37,030 nt of DNA from a virus, in IMG/VR virus record IMGVR_UViG_3300008266_000199, positions 1 through 37,030 of that record; one strand, 5' to 3'. Below, piece after piece: positions 26,451 through 34,883 of the stretch; the first letter of the stretch is position 1, and every line of letters starts with the position of its first letter. A model generated the notes under the pieces. It was not told where the DNA came from, did no database searches, and saw nothing but the letters and a program-made list of their open reading frames with translations. A program made the translations under genes and the position numbers.

Positions 26451-27930
26451 GGCCGCTTCCTTGTCTTACGTCCGCCGGGTCAATTTGAACGCCCAAGGCA
26501 TCTACCCAATCATTCCCGCTAATGGTCAGCCTAAAGCGATGATAGCGGGCATTGGAGCGAGTATTGAACTTGCCGCTAGATGACTGGCTTAATGAGGCTC
26601 CCCATGTAACTGGGTCGGTCAATCTGTCACGCCGACCCACTTCCGCCGTCACCGTGCCCAAATCCACCAGAGGCCGGAAAGCATTTACCTGAGCATTAGC
26701 CCCGGCGAATATCTCGCTTTCTCGCGTCTCAATAGTGGCGGTCTTGTATAGCCCACGGAAGAACCCGAGCTTGTATTCATCATCAAACGCGGCAAGCTGT
26801 GAGGCTGATTGCTTGAACAATGGGGAATCGAGCGAAACATTCATCAGGTCAAGGTTTGGATAGCCAATAGCATCTAACTCATCCAAGGTGAATCCAATGC
26901 CCTTAGCTCTCAAAAGCAGCTCGACATCTTCTTCAATCAGCGTCCACTTTAGAAAGGTGCGGTCGTATATAATCAGCTTGTTCGGGCGCCCAGAAGTATT
27001 GGACGCGCCAGGATAAGCCCAGATAATCCGGTTGCCTGTGGGGTCTGCAATGCAGGACATTCTCGAAAGATATTCGGGGTCCAAATCCTCAAAGAAGAAC
27101 TGGTCTACTTTCCCGGCCCCGATGTAATTAACGCCCGTGCCGCCGCCGGTCAATTCCACAAATCCCTGTTCGGATATGAAATATACATTGTCTCCCAACT
27201 GAGTCACGCAGCCCGGACAGATTGCGCCAACCTCCGGCAGAATCTCATCTATCTGGAACACCACGGGAGCGCCAATAAACGACATACGGGAAACGCCCCG
27301 CTGGCTAACGATAATCCCAATCTCGCCGCCTAGTATCTTTTGAATAGGCCCGCCCGATGGAAGGTCTCGGTAATCAGCCAGAGTAGATGCTGATACTGTC
27401 CAGCTTGTTTCGTCGCCTATCCCTGACCATCTCACGCGGTTTGGGCGGTTTCCGTCCGAAGCATCATAGGTATTAGCCACTACAACGAAATCACGCACCA
27501 CGGCTATGTGACGCGCCCGGAAGGCCGTTGAAAGGTCTGTGAAGTTGGCCCCGCCCATCGTGATCTGTTGCGGGTCGTCGGTAAAGTTCACGCCTAAAAC
27601 TTTGTTCTCCCATCGAACAAACTCCCACGCCTCGCCCGATGCCGTAGCATATGCCCCGCCAGAGTTGGTTACATCCGTCCAAGTCAGGTCGGTTTCGTTT
27701 AGCTCATAGATGGCCGCTGCAATCCCGACATACTGATAAGAAGCGTTGTTAATGTCGTAGGCTTCTATGGCGCCCAATGGACGGGTAGCCAGCGCATCAG
27801 TGATAACGCTAAGGGAGTTGAACGGCTTGTATCCTGCGCGTCCGGGGAGGGCATTCTTGACAACTACAGCCCCGGAGCTTCCAAGGTCTGCGTCATCAGG
27901 CGTCCATTCGATGAAATTGATTACAGGCAT
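26443..27930 (-). CDS. Tail stabilisation/nozzle protein (P22 gp10-like)
   Basis: A 495-residue protein resembling the P22 gp10 packaged-DNA stabilisation (tail nozzle) family. Evidence is its length, its repeated beta-propeller-like strands with recurring W (AWEFVRWENKVLGVNF, RPNRVRWSGIGDETSW, NRIIWAYPGA, KLIIYDRTFLKWTL) and segment GIIVSQRGVSRMSF. It would close the portal/adaptor channel and bind fibres. Located directly downstream of the adaptor gene in transcription order, as expected. Confidence 0.75.
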   Translation of the reverse strand: MPVINFIEWTPDDADLGSSGAVVVKNALPGRAGYKPFNSLSVITDALATRPLGAIEAYDINNASYQYVGIAAAIYELNETDLTWTDVTNSGGAYATASGEAWEFVRWENKVLGVNFTDDPQQITMGGANFTDLSTAFRARHIAVVRDFVVVANTYDASDGNRPNRVRWSGIGDETSWTVSASTLADYRDLPSGGPIQKILGGEIGIIVSQRGVSRMSFIGAPVVFQIDEILPEVGAICPGCVTQLGDNVYFISEQGFVELTGGGTGVNYIGAGKVDQFFFEDLDPEYLSRMSCIADPTGNRIIWAYPGASNTSGRPNKLIIYDRTFLKWTLIEEDVELLLRAKGIGFTLDELDAIGYPNLDLMNVSLDSPLFKQSASQLAAFDDEYKLGFFRGLYKTATIETRESEIFAGANAQVNAFRPLVDLGTVTAEVGRRDRLTDPVTWGASLSQSSSGKFNTRSNARYHRFRLTISGNDWVDALGVQIDPADVRQGSGRA

Positions 27931-27939
27931 TTGATACCC

Positions 27940-28551
27940 TTAAGGAGTAGAGCCGCGAACCCTTGAAACTAGAGCGCCGGAGCTTCTTTCTTGTCTTCGA
28001 GCGATTGCTAGTCCGTCTACAGCAGACTTATACAATGATGCCCACGTTTCAATTCTTTCATCGTTCAAGAGGTAGGGTGCCGATGCTACCAACGCCCCGT
28101 AAAGGTAGGCGTCAGGAGCGCGAGTCAATAGCGCGTTTGTGGTGTTCCCATCAGCTAAGGCAGTGAGTGCTTTGTGGAAAAGAATCTCGCCGCTATACGA
28201 AGCGTCTGGAACTTTGTTGAATTCAAACTGTGAATGAATCGTGAACAATTCAGGCTTGCCGCTTTCTTCCTTTCGGTAGTCGCCCATCTGCTCAGGGGTC
28301 ACATACTGAAGTTTGGTCACCGGGTCAGTAAGCAACCTGAAGGTGATGACCTCAAGCAAGCCTGTGGGAAAGTCTTCATAGCGGGCATCAATAGTGATAG
28401 CCTCGCGGGTAATCATCTCACGTATACGAATGTCTCGACGGTGCCTGGCTTCAGCAAGGTCAATAAACGTGTCAATCTTGGTAGTCAGATCATCGCGGTC
28501 CAAATGCTCCGCAATCTCTGTTTTCAATTCTGAGTATGTGCTAATTGCCAT
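27940..28551 (-). CDS. Head-tail adaptor protein
   Basis: A 203-residue helical protein. MAISTYSELKTEIAEHLDRDD and TKIDTFIDLAEARHRRDIRIREM form the typical N-terminal helices of podophage adaptor proteins (P22 gp4-like and SU10 adaptor). The ATG at 28551 is chosen because it overlaps the upstream stop; an open frame continues to 28596 but lacks support. A role in attaching the tail nozzle to the portal follows from family resemblance and order. Confidence 0.75.
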   Translation of the reverse strand: MAISTYSELKTEIAEHLDRDDLTTKIDTFIDLAEARHRRDIRIREMITREAITIDARYEDFPTGLLEVITFRLLTDPVTKLQYVTPEQMGDYRKEESGKPELFTIHSQFEFNKVPDASYSGEILFHKALTALADGNTTNALLTRAPDAYLYGALVASAPYLLNDERIETWASLYKSAVDGLAIARRQERSSGALVSRVRGSTP

Positions 28552-28903
28552 TGACTTTAACCACTCCCGGCTTTGTGCGGAAGGCGCGGAAATCACTGTT
28601 GTTCAGTAGGTCATTCCAGATAGCTTTTGCTCGATCTGTCTTGCAGTGCATCAATTCTTGAAACTTGATCCCCTTCGTGGCGCAGATGTTCTCTAACACC
28701 ACGGCAGGGATCGAAGCCACTTTCTGCATATCACTTTTGCCAAAGCCTCTGGAGGCCGAGTTGTATTCTTCACGGTTATTCTTAAGAATCCCTTCAACGT
28801 CCTGCACGCGCTCGATAGTGAGAAGTTTCCTTCCCCCATCTTCGTGCATCCAGTGACGTTCAACGATACCGTTTAGAGTCTCGACCCCCATCAACTTTGC
28901 CAT
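28541..28903 (-). CDS. Conserved structural protein (120 aa)
   Basis: A 120-residue protein: N-terminal strands (GIVERHWMHEDGGRKLLTIE), a helical middle (VLENICATKGIKFQELMHC) and an NNSDFRAFRTKPGVVKV end. The F(R)xFRT(K/R)PG motif recurs in small proteins located between decoration and adaptor genes of podophages. Function not established. Overlaps the adaptor gene by 11 nt. Confidence 0.62.
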   Translation of the reverse strand: MAKLMGVETLNGIVERHWMHEDGGRKLLTIERVQDVEGILKNNREEYNSASRGFGKSDMQKVASIPAVVLENICATKGIKFQELMHCKTDRAKAIWNDLLNNSDFRAFRTKPGVVKVNGN

Positions 28904-29274
28904 TAGGTAGGCTCCAGTTCCAGAGTGATTGTCACGATAGCAGTCGTCGAGGACGCGCCATCGGTTTCAATCTCTACAGCCTGGGTGGAAGTAAAGCTAT
29001 TAGCCCCCGTAGGAGTGCAGCTATCCACATCGCCAGAGGCAGAGCCAGACTGTGTAATAGTGATAGTGCCGCCAGTAACAGCCGTTCCGCCAATCTTCAG
29101 CGTAAGGCCAGCGTCAGCGCCGGTAATAGCACTGTTGAGCGCAGTGTATGCGCGGATGATCTTGCCACGGAAGCCGGGAACAACGTAAATCTGCCCGGCT
29201 GCCGAAACGTCCGCAATCTGAGCCGTGATAAATCGACGGCTGACTTTGGGAGTATTAGGGTAAGTGTTTGCCAT
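28903..29274 (-). CDS. Probable head decoration protein (123 aa)
   Basis: A 123-residue beta-rich protein (FITAQIADVSAAGQIYVVPG, AYTALNSAITGADAGLTL, GGTAVTGGTITI) with no enzyme motif. Composition, size and position just after the capsid gene fit a capsid cement or decoration protein, possibly trimeric. Very similar layouts occur in podophages with SU10-like capsids. Starts 12 nt after the upstream gene. Confidence 0.6.
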   Translation of the reverse strand: MANTYPNTPKVSRRFITAQIADVSAAGQIYVVPGFRGKIIRAYTALNSAITGADAGLTLKIGGTAVTGGTITITQSGSASGDVDSCTPTGANSFTSTQAVEIETDGASSTTAIVTITLELEPT

Positions 29275-29286
29275 GTGTCAGTGTCC

Positions 29287-29841
29287 TTATACCGTGGCGC
29301 TAAATGGGGTTGCTTCAGTGCCTGTGCCGGACAACACACAACGCACGTAAAACAGGTTTGCGGCAACGTCAATCAGTTCAATGAAGTCACCCAAAATGCC
29401 GCCAGTTGTGGTGCCGTTAAGCGTAATCGTGTCGGCAGTTGATCCCGCCTCAAAACCAACCAGAGCATCGCCCGCATCCTGAAGAACTATTGCGTTTCCG
29501 CGCATCGTTTCAGAAGCAGTACCAACTTTGATAGTCGTTGAGTTACTTGTGACAGTAGTGCCCACGAAAAAGCGATAAATAGAACCAGTACCAGTAGCCA
29601 GAGGCAAAGTAACAGCAATGCCAGCCGCCCGATTAAGGGTAATAGTCTTGCCACCGTGTGACGCTTGAGTAACGGCCAGAGTCGCAGCAGTTGCATCTGT
29701 CACCCCGCCATTAAGCTGTGCCCGCACCTGTGATCCAGTGACGCCCCGCGTTGATTTCGTCGAGAGGTCATAAACCACAAACGAGTCACCGTCCGCTAGT
29801 GCGTCGATGGCTGGTTCGTTTTCAATGATGTATGTACTCAT
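29287..29841 (-). CDS. Probable head decoration/fibre-like protein (184 aa)
   Basis: A 184-residue, Thr- and Val-rich beta protein (KSTRGVTGSQVRAQL, GKTITLNRAAGIAVTLPLATG, STTIKVGTASETMRG). It follows the major capsid gene across a strong UUCG hairpin. The repeated short strands suggest a head decoration or head-fibre role. No named family recognised. Confidence 0.58.
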   Translation of the reverse strand: MSTYIIENEPAIDALADGDSFVVYDLSTKSTRGVTGSQVRAQLNGGVTDATAATLAVTQASHGGKTITLNRAAGIAVTLPLATGTGSIYRFFVGTTVTSNSTTIKVGTASETMRGNAIVLQDAGDALVGFEAGSTADTITLNGTTTGGILGDFIELIDVAANLFYVRCVLSGTGTEATPFSATV

Positions 29842-29855
29842 AAATTCTCCAGACA

Positions 29856-29873
29856 GAGGCCCCGAAGGGCCTC
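29856..29873 (-). terminator. UUCG-capped hairpin after the capsid gene
   Basis: On the minus strand GAGGCCC-TTCG-GGGCCTC, a perfect 7-bp GC-rich stem with a cUUCGg tetraloop, the most stable loop type known. It lies 8 nt past the capsid stop. There is no T tract, so it more likely protects the capsid mRNA 3' end or partly attenuates downstream expression. Confidence 0.6.
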
Positions 29874-29880
29874 GCCATTA

Positions 29881-30828
29881 TCAAGAGGTTGTCAGGTCGG
29901 CAATCATGCCGTTCGCTTTTTCATTGCAGGCTTCAAGTGTGTACTCAGCCAGAATCTGCTTACGGTCTGTGTCACCAGTCTTGGCAAGGTCAGTCGTGAC
30001 CATGTTGCGGCCCGGCATAAACGCCACTTTCCACATATCAGACTGAAGCACGAAGGCATCACGCGAACGCTGGAAGCGGTTAGGAATCATCTTCAGTTGA
30101 CCGAAGTCTGATTCATAAACGTCATAGGTCGCGTGCAGGGTCTTGTCTTCTGCTTTCTGGAAACCAGACTTGCCGCCAGTGAAGCTGGATGCAATTTGAC
30201 GGTTGAATGAACCAGTCATCAGCACGTCAGGCATACCGCCTTGTTCCCATACCAGCTGCATTACAGTCTTCACCTGATCTTCCGTGAAAGCACGCTGCGT
30301 GCCGTCTGTGCGTGCGTCAGTACCGTCACCAGTACCATCTGCGCCACCAGCACCAAAATCAGTGTTGGTGAACAGCCACGCGGGAACGCCAGCACACTCG
30401 CGGGCAGTAGTGTCATCACCAGATACGCGGGCATTGTTTGCCAGCAGAACTGTTTCCATGTCGCGCTTCAGCTCTTTTGCACGCTTGAGCACCTGGTAGT
30501 CCATTTCATCAGCGCGGCCAGCGGCATTCACTGCGCGAGCTGTACCAGTGACGCGAGCCACCTTGTCGGAAATGTTGGTGTAATTGCCTCGGCGAGTTGT
30601 CGCAGTACCTGCATCAGTAGTTGCGTCATCGCCTTCAATCACGTAGTTAGTCGCAGCAGCGGCAAGAGAATCAACCTGCCATTCGTGGTAGGTGTTCGTA
30701 GCTTCTGAGCGGCCAGCCAGAGACAGAAAAGGCGTCTCAGTGGGGGAAACGTCATAGATAATGTCTGACAAGTCCTCGCGGATGCCTGCCATATCGTTAG
30801 TGCTAAAGGTATTGGTTGGTTGTGCCAT
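29881..30828 (-). CDS. Major capsid protein (SU10-like, DUF5309)
   Basis: A 315-residue capsid protein of the SU10-like (DUF5309) family. Its start, with an N-terminal arm (DMAGIREDLSDIIYDVSPTE, PFLSLAGR), the motif TNTYHEWQVDSL, IEGDD with a long acidic stretch, and VARVTGTARAVNAAGRADEM, is very characteristic of it. Residues 185-225 contain an Asp/Gly-rich loop (ADGTGDGTDARTDG). The C-terminus (TGDTDRKQILAEYTLEACNEKA) is also typical. It builds the icosahedral shell in an HK97 fold, assembled on the scaffold protein encoded just upstream. Confidence 0.9.
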   Translation of the reverse strand: MAQPTNTFSTNDMAGIREDLSDIIYDVSPTETPFLSLAGRSEATNTYHEWQVDSLAAAATNYVIEGDDATTDAGTATTRRGNYTNISDKVARVTGTARAVNAAGRADEMDYQVLKRAKELKRDMETVLLANNARVSGDDTTARECAGVPAWLFTNTDFGAGGADGTGDGTDARTDGTQRAFTEDQVKTVMQLVWEQGGMPDVLMTGSFNRQIASSFTGGKSGFQKAEDKTLHATYDVYESDFGQLKMIPNRFQRSRDAFVLQSDMWKVAFMPGRNMVTTDLAKTGDTDRKQILAEYTLEACNEKANGMIADLTTS

Positions 30829-30834
30829 GATTAT

Positions 30835-31878
30835 TTATCCTTTGCGCCGTGAGCGCAGTAATTCGAGTGCAGATTCAAGGCTTCCTGTGCTTCTCAGCTT
30901 GGCTTTAACCTGATTCTGACGCTCTCTATTAACTTGTTCCTGTGGTTTAGGACTCCCAGGCTTAAGAACCTTGGGAATCTTAGTAATTTTCTTCTCTACA
31001 ACTCCGGCTTTATCCTTGCCCTTGTCGTAAAGCATGGCCTTGCGAGCCATGATTACCATCCGATGGTCAGAAGCGGCGGAAATGTCCTCTTGTGTAAAGC
31101 CCTGATTTAACAGATACTCCGCCACCGCTGTTTTTTCGGCTTTGGCTGTGTTCGGGTCTTTCCACTCCGGCAGTCGTTCAATAAGCTGTTGGGCTTGTTC
31201 TTGAAGGTACTGCTGTTGCCGTTCTTTTGTTTCGTATTCAGCTTGGGCAACTGTGCTCTTGTATGAGTCAACCGCCTCCCGCTTGGTTCTTTCAATATCT
31301 TCGCGTCTTTGCTTGAATTCCTCGCGCTTCGCTGACCATTCTGCCGGGTCTTGCTGACGCAACTGTTCCCAATTTACTGAGGACTCATCCTTGTTGAAGG
31401 ATTTTTCCATGCGGTCAATCAGGCTTCCTACAACTGCAAACTGGCTTTGAAGCTGTTCACGCTTCTCTGCAATAATCTGTGTTTCTGCCCTCGCTTTCTC
31501 TTTCGCTTCTTTGAGCCTTGCCTCTGCCGCTTCTTTAATCTGGTAGCTGGCTTTGAGGTCCGAAAGTTTAGCTTTGCCTTCCTCCCCGTTGATCTTCACC
31601 GCTATTTCTAGCGTGTCCATCCATGCAGGGTCGAATTCGTAATGGCTGATAAGCTCATCAATTGATGATATTGGGGATTCTTCCGCATAAGTCTCGACTA
31701 CCTCTGCCGCCACCCCTTCATCTGGCGTTTCCGTGGAAACTTCCTCAGATGAATCTAATTGTACCACTTCCGGAGCCTCTGTTACATCCCCGTGGAACTG
31801 GTCGCCAAACGCTTCAGACGCAAGCAATGACCAGCTTTTCTTCGGTTGTTCTACTGCTTCAACGGTTGGTGTGTCCAT
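30835..31878 (-). CDS. Scaffolding protein
   Basis: A 347-residue protein with an acidic, disordered N-terminus, a long central coiled coil (KASYQIKEAAEARLKEAKEK, QREDIERTKREAVDSYKS, EYETKERQQQYLQEQAQQ) and a basic C-terminal end (RSTGSLESALELLRSRRKG). This is the standard layout of podophage scaffolds, whose basic C-terminal helix-turn-helix binds the capsid protein. It directly precedes the capsid gene (6-nt gap). Function inferred from layout and position. Confidence 0.82.
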   Translation of the reverse strand: MDTPTVEAVEQPKKSWSLLASEAFGDQFHGDVTEAPEVVQLDSSEEVSTETPDEGVAAEVVETYAEESPISSIDELISHYEFDPAWMDTLEIAVKINGEEGKAKLSDLKASYQIKEAAEARLKEAKEKARAETQIIAEKREQLQSQFAVVGSLIDRMEKSFNKDESSVNWEQLRQQDPAEWSAKREEFKQRREDIERTKREAVDSYKSTVAQAEYETKERQQQYLQEQAQQLIERLPEWKDPNTAKAEKTAVAEYLLNQGFTQEDISAASDHRMVIMARKAMLYDKGKDKAGVVEKKITKIPKVLKPGSPKPQEQVNRERQNQVKAKLRSTGSLESALELLRSRRKG

Positions 31879-32165
31879 TATTTAAACCTTTCAATTATTG
31901 ACGGATTTTTCACTTTCAAAAGCTCTTTTGCTGCCGCGTCGCCGTTGGTGACGGTTTTCACTAGATACCCTCTCAGCGCCCCCAGTAGCTTATAGGAGCG
32001 CCACGCATCCTCCCTTCGCTGCGCGTCCTCTGTCGAGGTGTTGCGCCATTCATCCATGAGGGTTTGCTCTATCTTTTCAAACGCTTCCTTCAGTAGTTCG
32101 TTATCAAGTAGCGCCTTTGCACGCGGCCCACGCTCTGCCGCCTTTCTCAAAGCCATTTCACTCAT
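31878..32165 (-). CDS. Small helical head protein (95 aa)
   Basis: A 95-residue, mainly helical protein starting MSEMALRKAAERGPRAKAL. The ATG at 32165 follows AGGAA; an in-frame TTG at 32171 is an alternative. Its stop overlaps the scaffold start (TAATG). Proteins of this size between portal and scaffold occur in other podophages; no defined function. Confidence 0.65.
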   Translation of the reverse strand: MSEMALRKAAERGPRAKALLDNELLKEAFEKIEQTLMDEWRNTSTEDAQRREDAWRSYKLLGALRGYLVKTVTNGDAAAKELLKVKNPSIIERFK

Positions 32166-32225
32166 CTGCAATTCCTTGGTTTTAGGTTGCGTTTATGCGT
32201 CTTCTAAAATCCCAGACAGAGTACA

Positions 32226-34262
32226 TTACTCAATTTCCCCGGTTTCAGCGTTAAACCTCAGTTTTTTAGGCTCGGCGGGCTGGTTATACTTGAGTTTCAA
32301 TTCAAGAAGCTCGTTCTGTAGCCCTTCCATCTGAATTGCAAGGTCGTTTTCATTCTTCGTTGCTTGCTCTCTCAGCTTCGCCACTTCAATCTGATAATCA
32401 AGCTGCATCTTCTGTTCTTTGAGCGCCTGAGACTGAGCATCCAGCATTTGCTGCCTTTCGAGAAGCGCCTGCTCTTTCTGCTGCATTTGTATTTGTTCAT
32501 CTGAGGGCGGAGGAGCCATTTCGTCGCCAGGATCGGTAAAGAATAGCGCTGGGTCTTTCAGGTTTGCGTTTCTGACAAACTCTGCCGCCGTGTTATAGAT
32601 GTTCTTCGGGGTCACCAGTAGATTCATGCCGCCATTCTGAACAATCGTCGCCTGTAGGTCTTTGATCGCAGCAAGGTGCATATTGTTCTGTTCACGGCTA
32701 CCGATACCAAGCCCAATATTTACAGTCACGTCATAGCGGTCACGCCACGAAGTCGGGTCAACTTCTACCCAGTCATTGCGAAGGCGCACAATCTGCTTTT
32801 TGGTTTGGTGTTTCTGGATCAATTCGTGCAGATGGATGAACAGCGATTTAATCCCGGTCTCTGCAAAGATTCTGGCAATCGCCTCGATTTTCATCCGCGC
32901 CAAGTCCATAGACTGGCCCATGACTGAAGTTTGAATGTTCTTCAGTTGGTCAGGTGAAAGCCCTTCAGCGTCCGAATGTACTCCCGTGCGGTCGCGCTTC
33001 ACCTTGTCGAAATACTCGATCATGGGGAATGACGCGCCAGCCGTGAAGGGCACTGTCATTGGCGAGTAAGACTCAGCCACCGGGCGATTGAATCGAGTGA
33101 CGCCGCCGATCTTGCGAGTCAGCAAGTCATCTAGGGTGTTATCACCTATGCCCTGCTCCCATACTGCATGGCCGGGGTTGTTCGTGTGGTACAGGTTATC
33201 CAGAGTCTGCCGCAATAGAGTAGTGCTGACTCGCTGAACGTCCATCACGGCTTCAGCAGGGCACGATCCGAAGTGTTTATGGGGGAGCGGCTTAGGACTA
33301 AGAACGTGGAATGGCTGACGGTCTGCCGGTTCGTTTGACAGAACGTAATTGCCAGAAACGAAAACTTGCCGAAGTTCAGAACGCCCCTTGCCTTCGTAAT
33401 CACAACGGATATAAACCTCGCGGACTCGAATCAAGTCTTGCGAGGCGTCATTCGTGCCGCGTTCTTCTTCGTCGGTCTTGTCGTATCGTGCGGTTCTTTC
33501 TTCCGTGTCGTCCGCCCTACCGACTGCCGGGAGCATATCAACGATAGAAGCATCAAAGCCCATAGCCAGCAAATCAGAGCGTGCAATGTCCCTCTCTTGT
33601 CCGACCATGCGAGCGGATGAGGGGTCAAGCGTGCGGGCATCTGAGGAGATTCGGTATTCTTCGGGCGGGACGTTTTCAACAATGAATCGCGGTTCTTTGG
33701 TGACGCGCTTCACTTCAATATCGTGCAGCACTTCGCCGGTAAGATTGTCGAATGATTCGGACCGTTCGACGGGTTCGAGTTCATCATCTTCCAGCAGGGC
33801 GAACAGTTGCGCCTGAGTCAGCCCTGAGTAAGTCTCGGTTGTTACTCTCTCGCTTTCGTCATACCACGCCTTCACAATGCCGTTCTTTTGCACAAGGGCA
33901 TCAAAGAACCACGTGTAAAGAATCATAAACGCGGGGTTCTTCTTGAAGAAGATATGCGTCACAAAGTCGGATTCTTGCTCAGATTGCGCTACGTCCTCAA
34001 ATCCTACAGGGTCAAAGGCAATCAGGTTATCCGCCACCGTGAACAATCGAAGCAGCGAAGGCATAATGCCATCGACAATATCCGCCACGTCTGAGGTTAC
34101 AACCTGGGATTGCCCGTCCTCCTCGTTCCCAAGGGGCTTGGACATATAGTAATCCCACGCACGCGCACGCTCGACGGATATTTCCCCGCCTTGCTTGCCC
34201 ATCGCGCCGGAGAACTCGTTATCAATTAGCGCGAGTAGGTCTCTTTCGTCCATCTTTGGCAT
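32226..34262 (-). CDS. Portal protein (SU10-like)
   Basis: A 678-residue portal, forming the dodecameric ring through which DNA is packaged. Typical segments are an acidic N-terminus followed by NEEDGQSQVVTSDVADIVD, RLFTVADNLIAFDP, PEEYRISSDARTLDP, the PLPHKHFGSCPAEAVMD block and MTVPFTAGASFPMIEYFDKV, RTGVHSDAEGLSPDQLKN. A long coiled coil near the C-terminus (about 575-660; QMQQKEQALLERQQMLDAQ) would form the barrel or crown. ATG 34262 has AGGAACC upstream; the frame is open to 34310 but with no site. Confidence 0.92.
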   Translation of the reverse strand: MPKMDERDLLALIDNEFSGAMGKQGGEISVERARAWDYYMSKPLGNEEDGQSQVVTSDVADIVDGIMPSLLRLFTVADNLIAFDPVGFEDVAQSEQESDFVTHIFFKKNPAFMILYTWFFDALVQKNGIVKAWYDESERVTTETYSGLTQAQLFALLEDDELEPVERSESFDNLTGEVLHDIEVKRVTKEPRFIVENVPPEEYRISSDARTLDPSSARMVGQERDIARSDLLAMGFDASIVDMLPAVGRADDTEERTARYDKTDEEERGTNDASQDLIRVREVYIRCDYEGKGRSELRQVFVSGNYVLSNEPADRQPFHVLSPKPLPHKHFGSCPAEAVMDVQRVSTTLLRQTLDNLYHTNNPGHAVWEQGIGDNTLDDLLTRKIGGVTRFNRPVAESYSPMTVPFTAGASFPMIEYFDKVKRDRTGVHSDAEGLSPDQLKNIQTSVMGQSMDLARMKIEAIARIFAETGIKSLFIHLHELIQKHQTKKQIVRLRNDWVEVDPTSWRDRYDVTVNIGLGIGSREQNNMHLAAIKDLQATIVQNGGMNLLVTPKNIYNTAAEFVRNANLKDPALFFTDPGDEMAPPPSDEQIQMQQKEQALLERQQMLDAQSQALKEQKMQLDYQIEVAKLREQATKNENDLAIQMEGLQNELLELKLKYNQPAEPKKLRFNAETGEIE

Positions 34263-34365
34263 TGTTCGGTTCCTTTGTGCGCTGCAATAATAGCGCAACG
34301 GCGGCTTCAAGCTCTAAAACGCGGTCTTGCAGATTTTTTAGCTCAAGGTCTTGTTTAATGCTCAT
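34222..34365 (-). CDS. Small coiled-coil protein (47 aa)
   Basis: A 47-residue peptide starting MSIKQDLELKNLQDRVLELE, with heptad-spaced Leu and Val (a short coiled coil), then a basic tail (NAKDGRKRPTRAN). ATGA overlap with the upstream gene at 34362-34365 supports translation. The last 41 nt overlap the portal start in another frame. Possibly a terminase- or portal-associated helper; unproven. Confidence 0.55.
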   Translation of the reverse strand: MSIKQDLELKNLQDRVLELEAAVALLLQRTKEPNNAKDGRKRPTRAN

Positions 34366-34883
34366 ATCATGGATATTCTGCGGGTATTGGTCTTGAGCTT
34401 GCGCGGGCTTTGTAGCTTCTTGGCAAGGTCTAGCTGCCCGATTGCGTAACGTGTAGCGGCCATTAAGGGATAGCCAGAAACGGGAATCTTGCCTCCTTGC
34501 TTGCTGAACAGCTCAAATTCAGAAAGCCATTCGGCCAATCGACGGTCTACCTTAAACCGGCCCGTTCTCATCCGTTCTTCAATGTCCCGTGAGGCTATTT
34601 CCGCCATCTGTGGCGATTCTTTCAAGCCCTCGAAAAGAACATTACAACCTCTTTCCATTATTTTATCACTGAAGTCCTTTGAAGTCACGTTCCACGCTAT
34701 TGGAATCCAGCGGCCACGGGCGTTCAAGCCCTCTGAAATCACGGCCAATACCTCTGCATTGAACTTGCACGCATCATACAGCGTAACAACGTCTGACAGC
34801 TTATCGTGGCCTATCCAGACAGCCGCAACCTTGCCGTCTTCCTCTACTTCAATCCCTGCAATTCTTCGCCATTGGTCACTCAT
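34362..34883 (-). CDS. Conserved protein between terminase and portal
   Basis: A 173-residue protein. Conserved-looking segments are VAAVWIGHDKLSDVVTLYDA, FNAEVLAVISEGLNARGRWI, and DFSDKIMERGCNVLFEG. Such proteins follow the P27-type terminase large subunit in several phages. The opening strands with Asp resemble an RNase H-like start, so a nuclease-type fold related to terminase is possible, but the terminase already has its own nuclease motifs. Function unknown; role in packaging inferred from place and ATGA overlap on both sides. Confidence 0.62.
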   Translation of the reverse strand: MSDQWRRIAGIEVEEDGKVAAVWIGHDKLSDVVTLYDACKFNAEVLAVISEGLNARGRWIPIAWNVTSKDFSDKIMERGCNVLFEGLKESPQMAEIASRDIEERMRTGRFKVDRRLAEWLSEFELFSKQGGKIPVSGYPLMAATRYAIGQLDLAKKLQSPRKLKTNTRRISMI

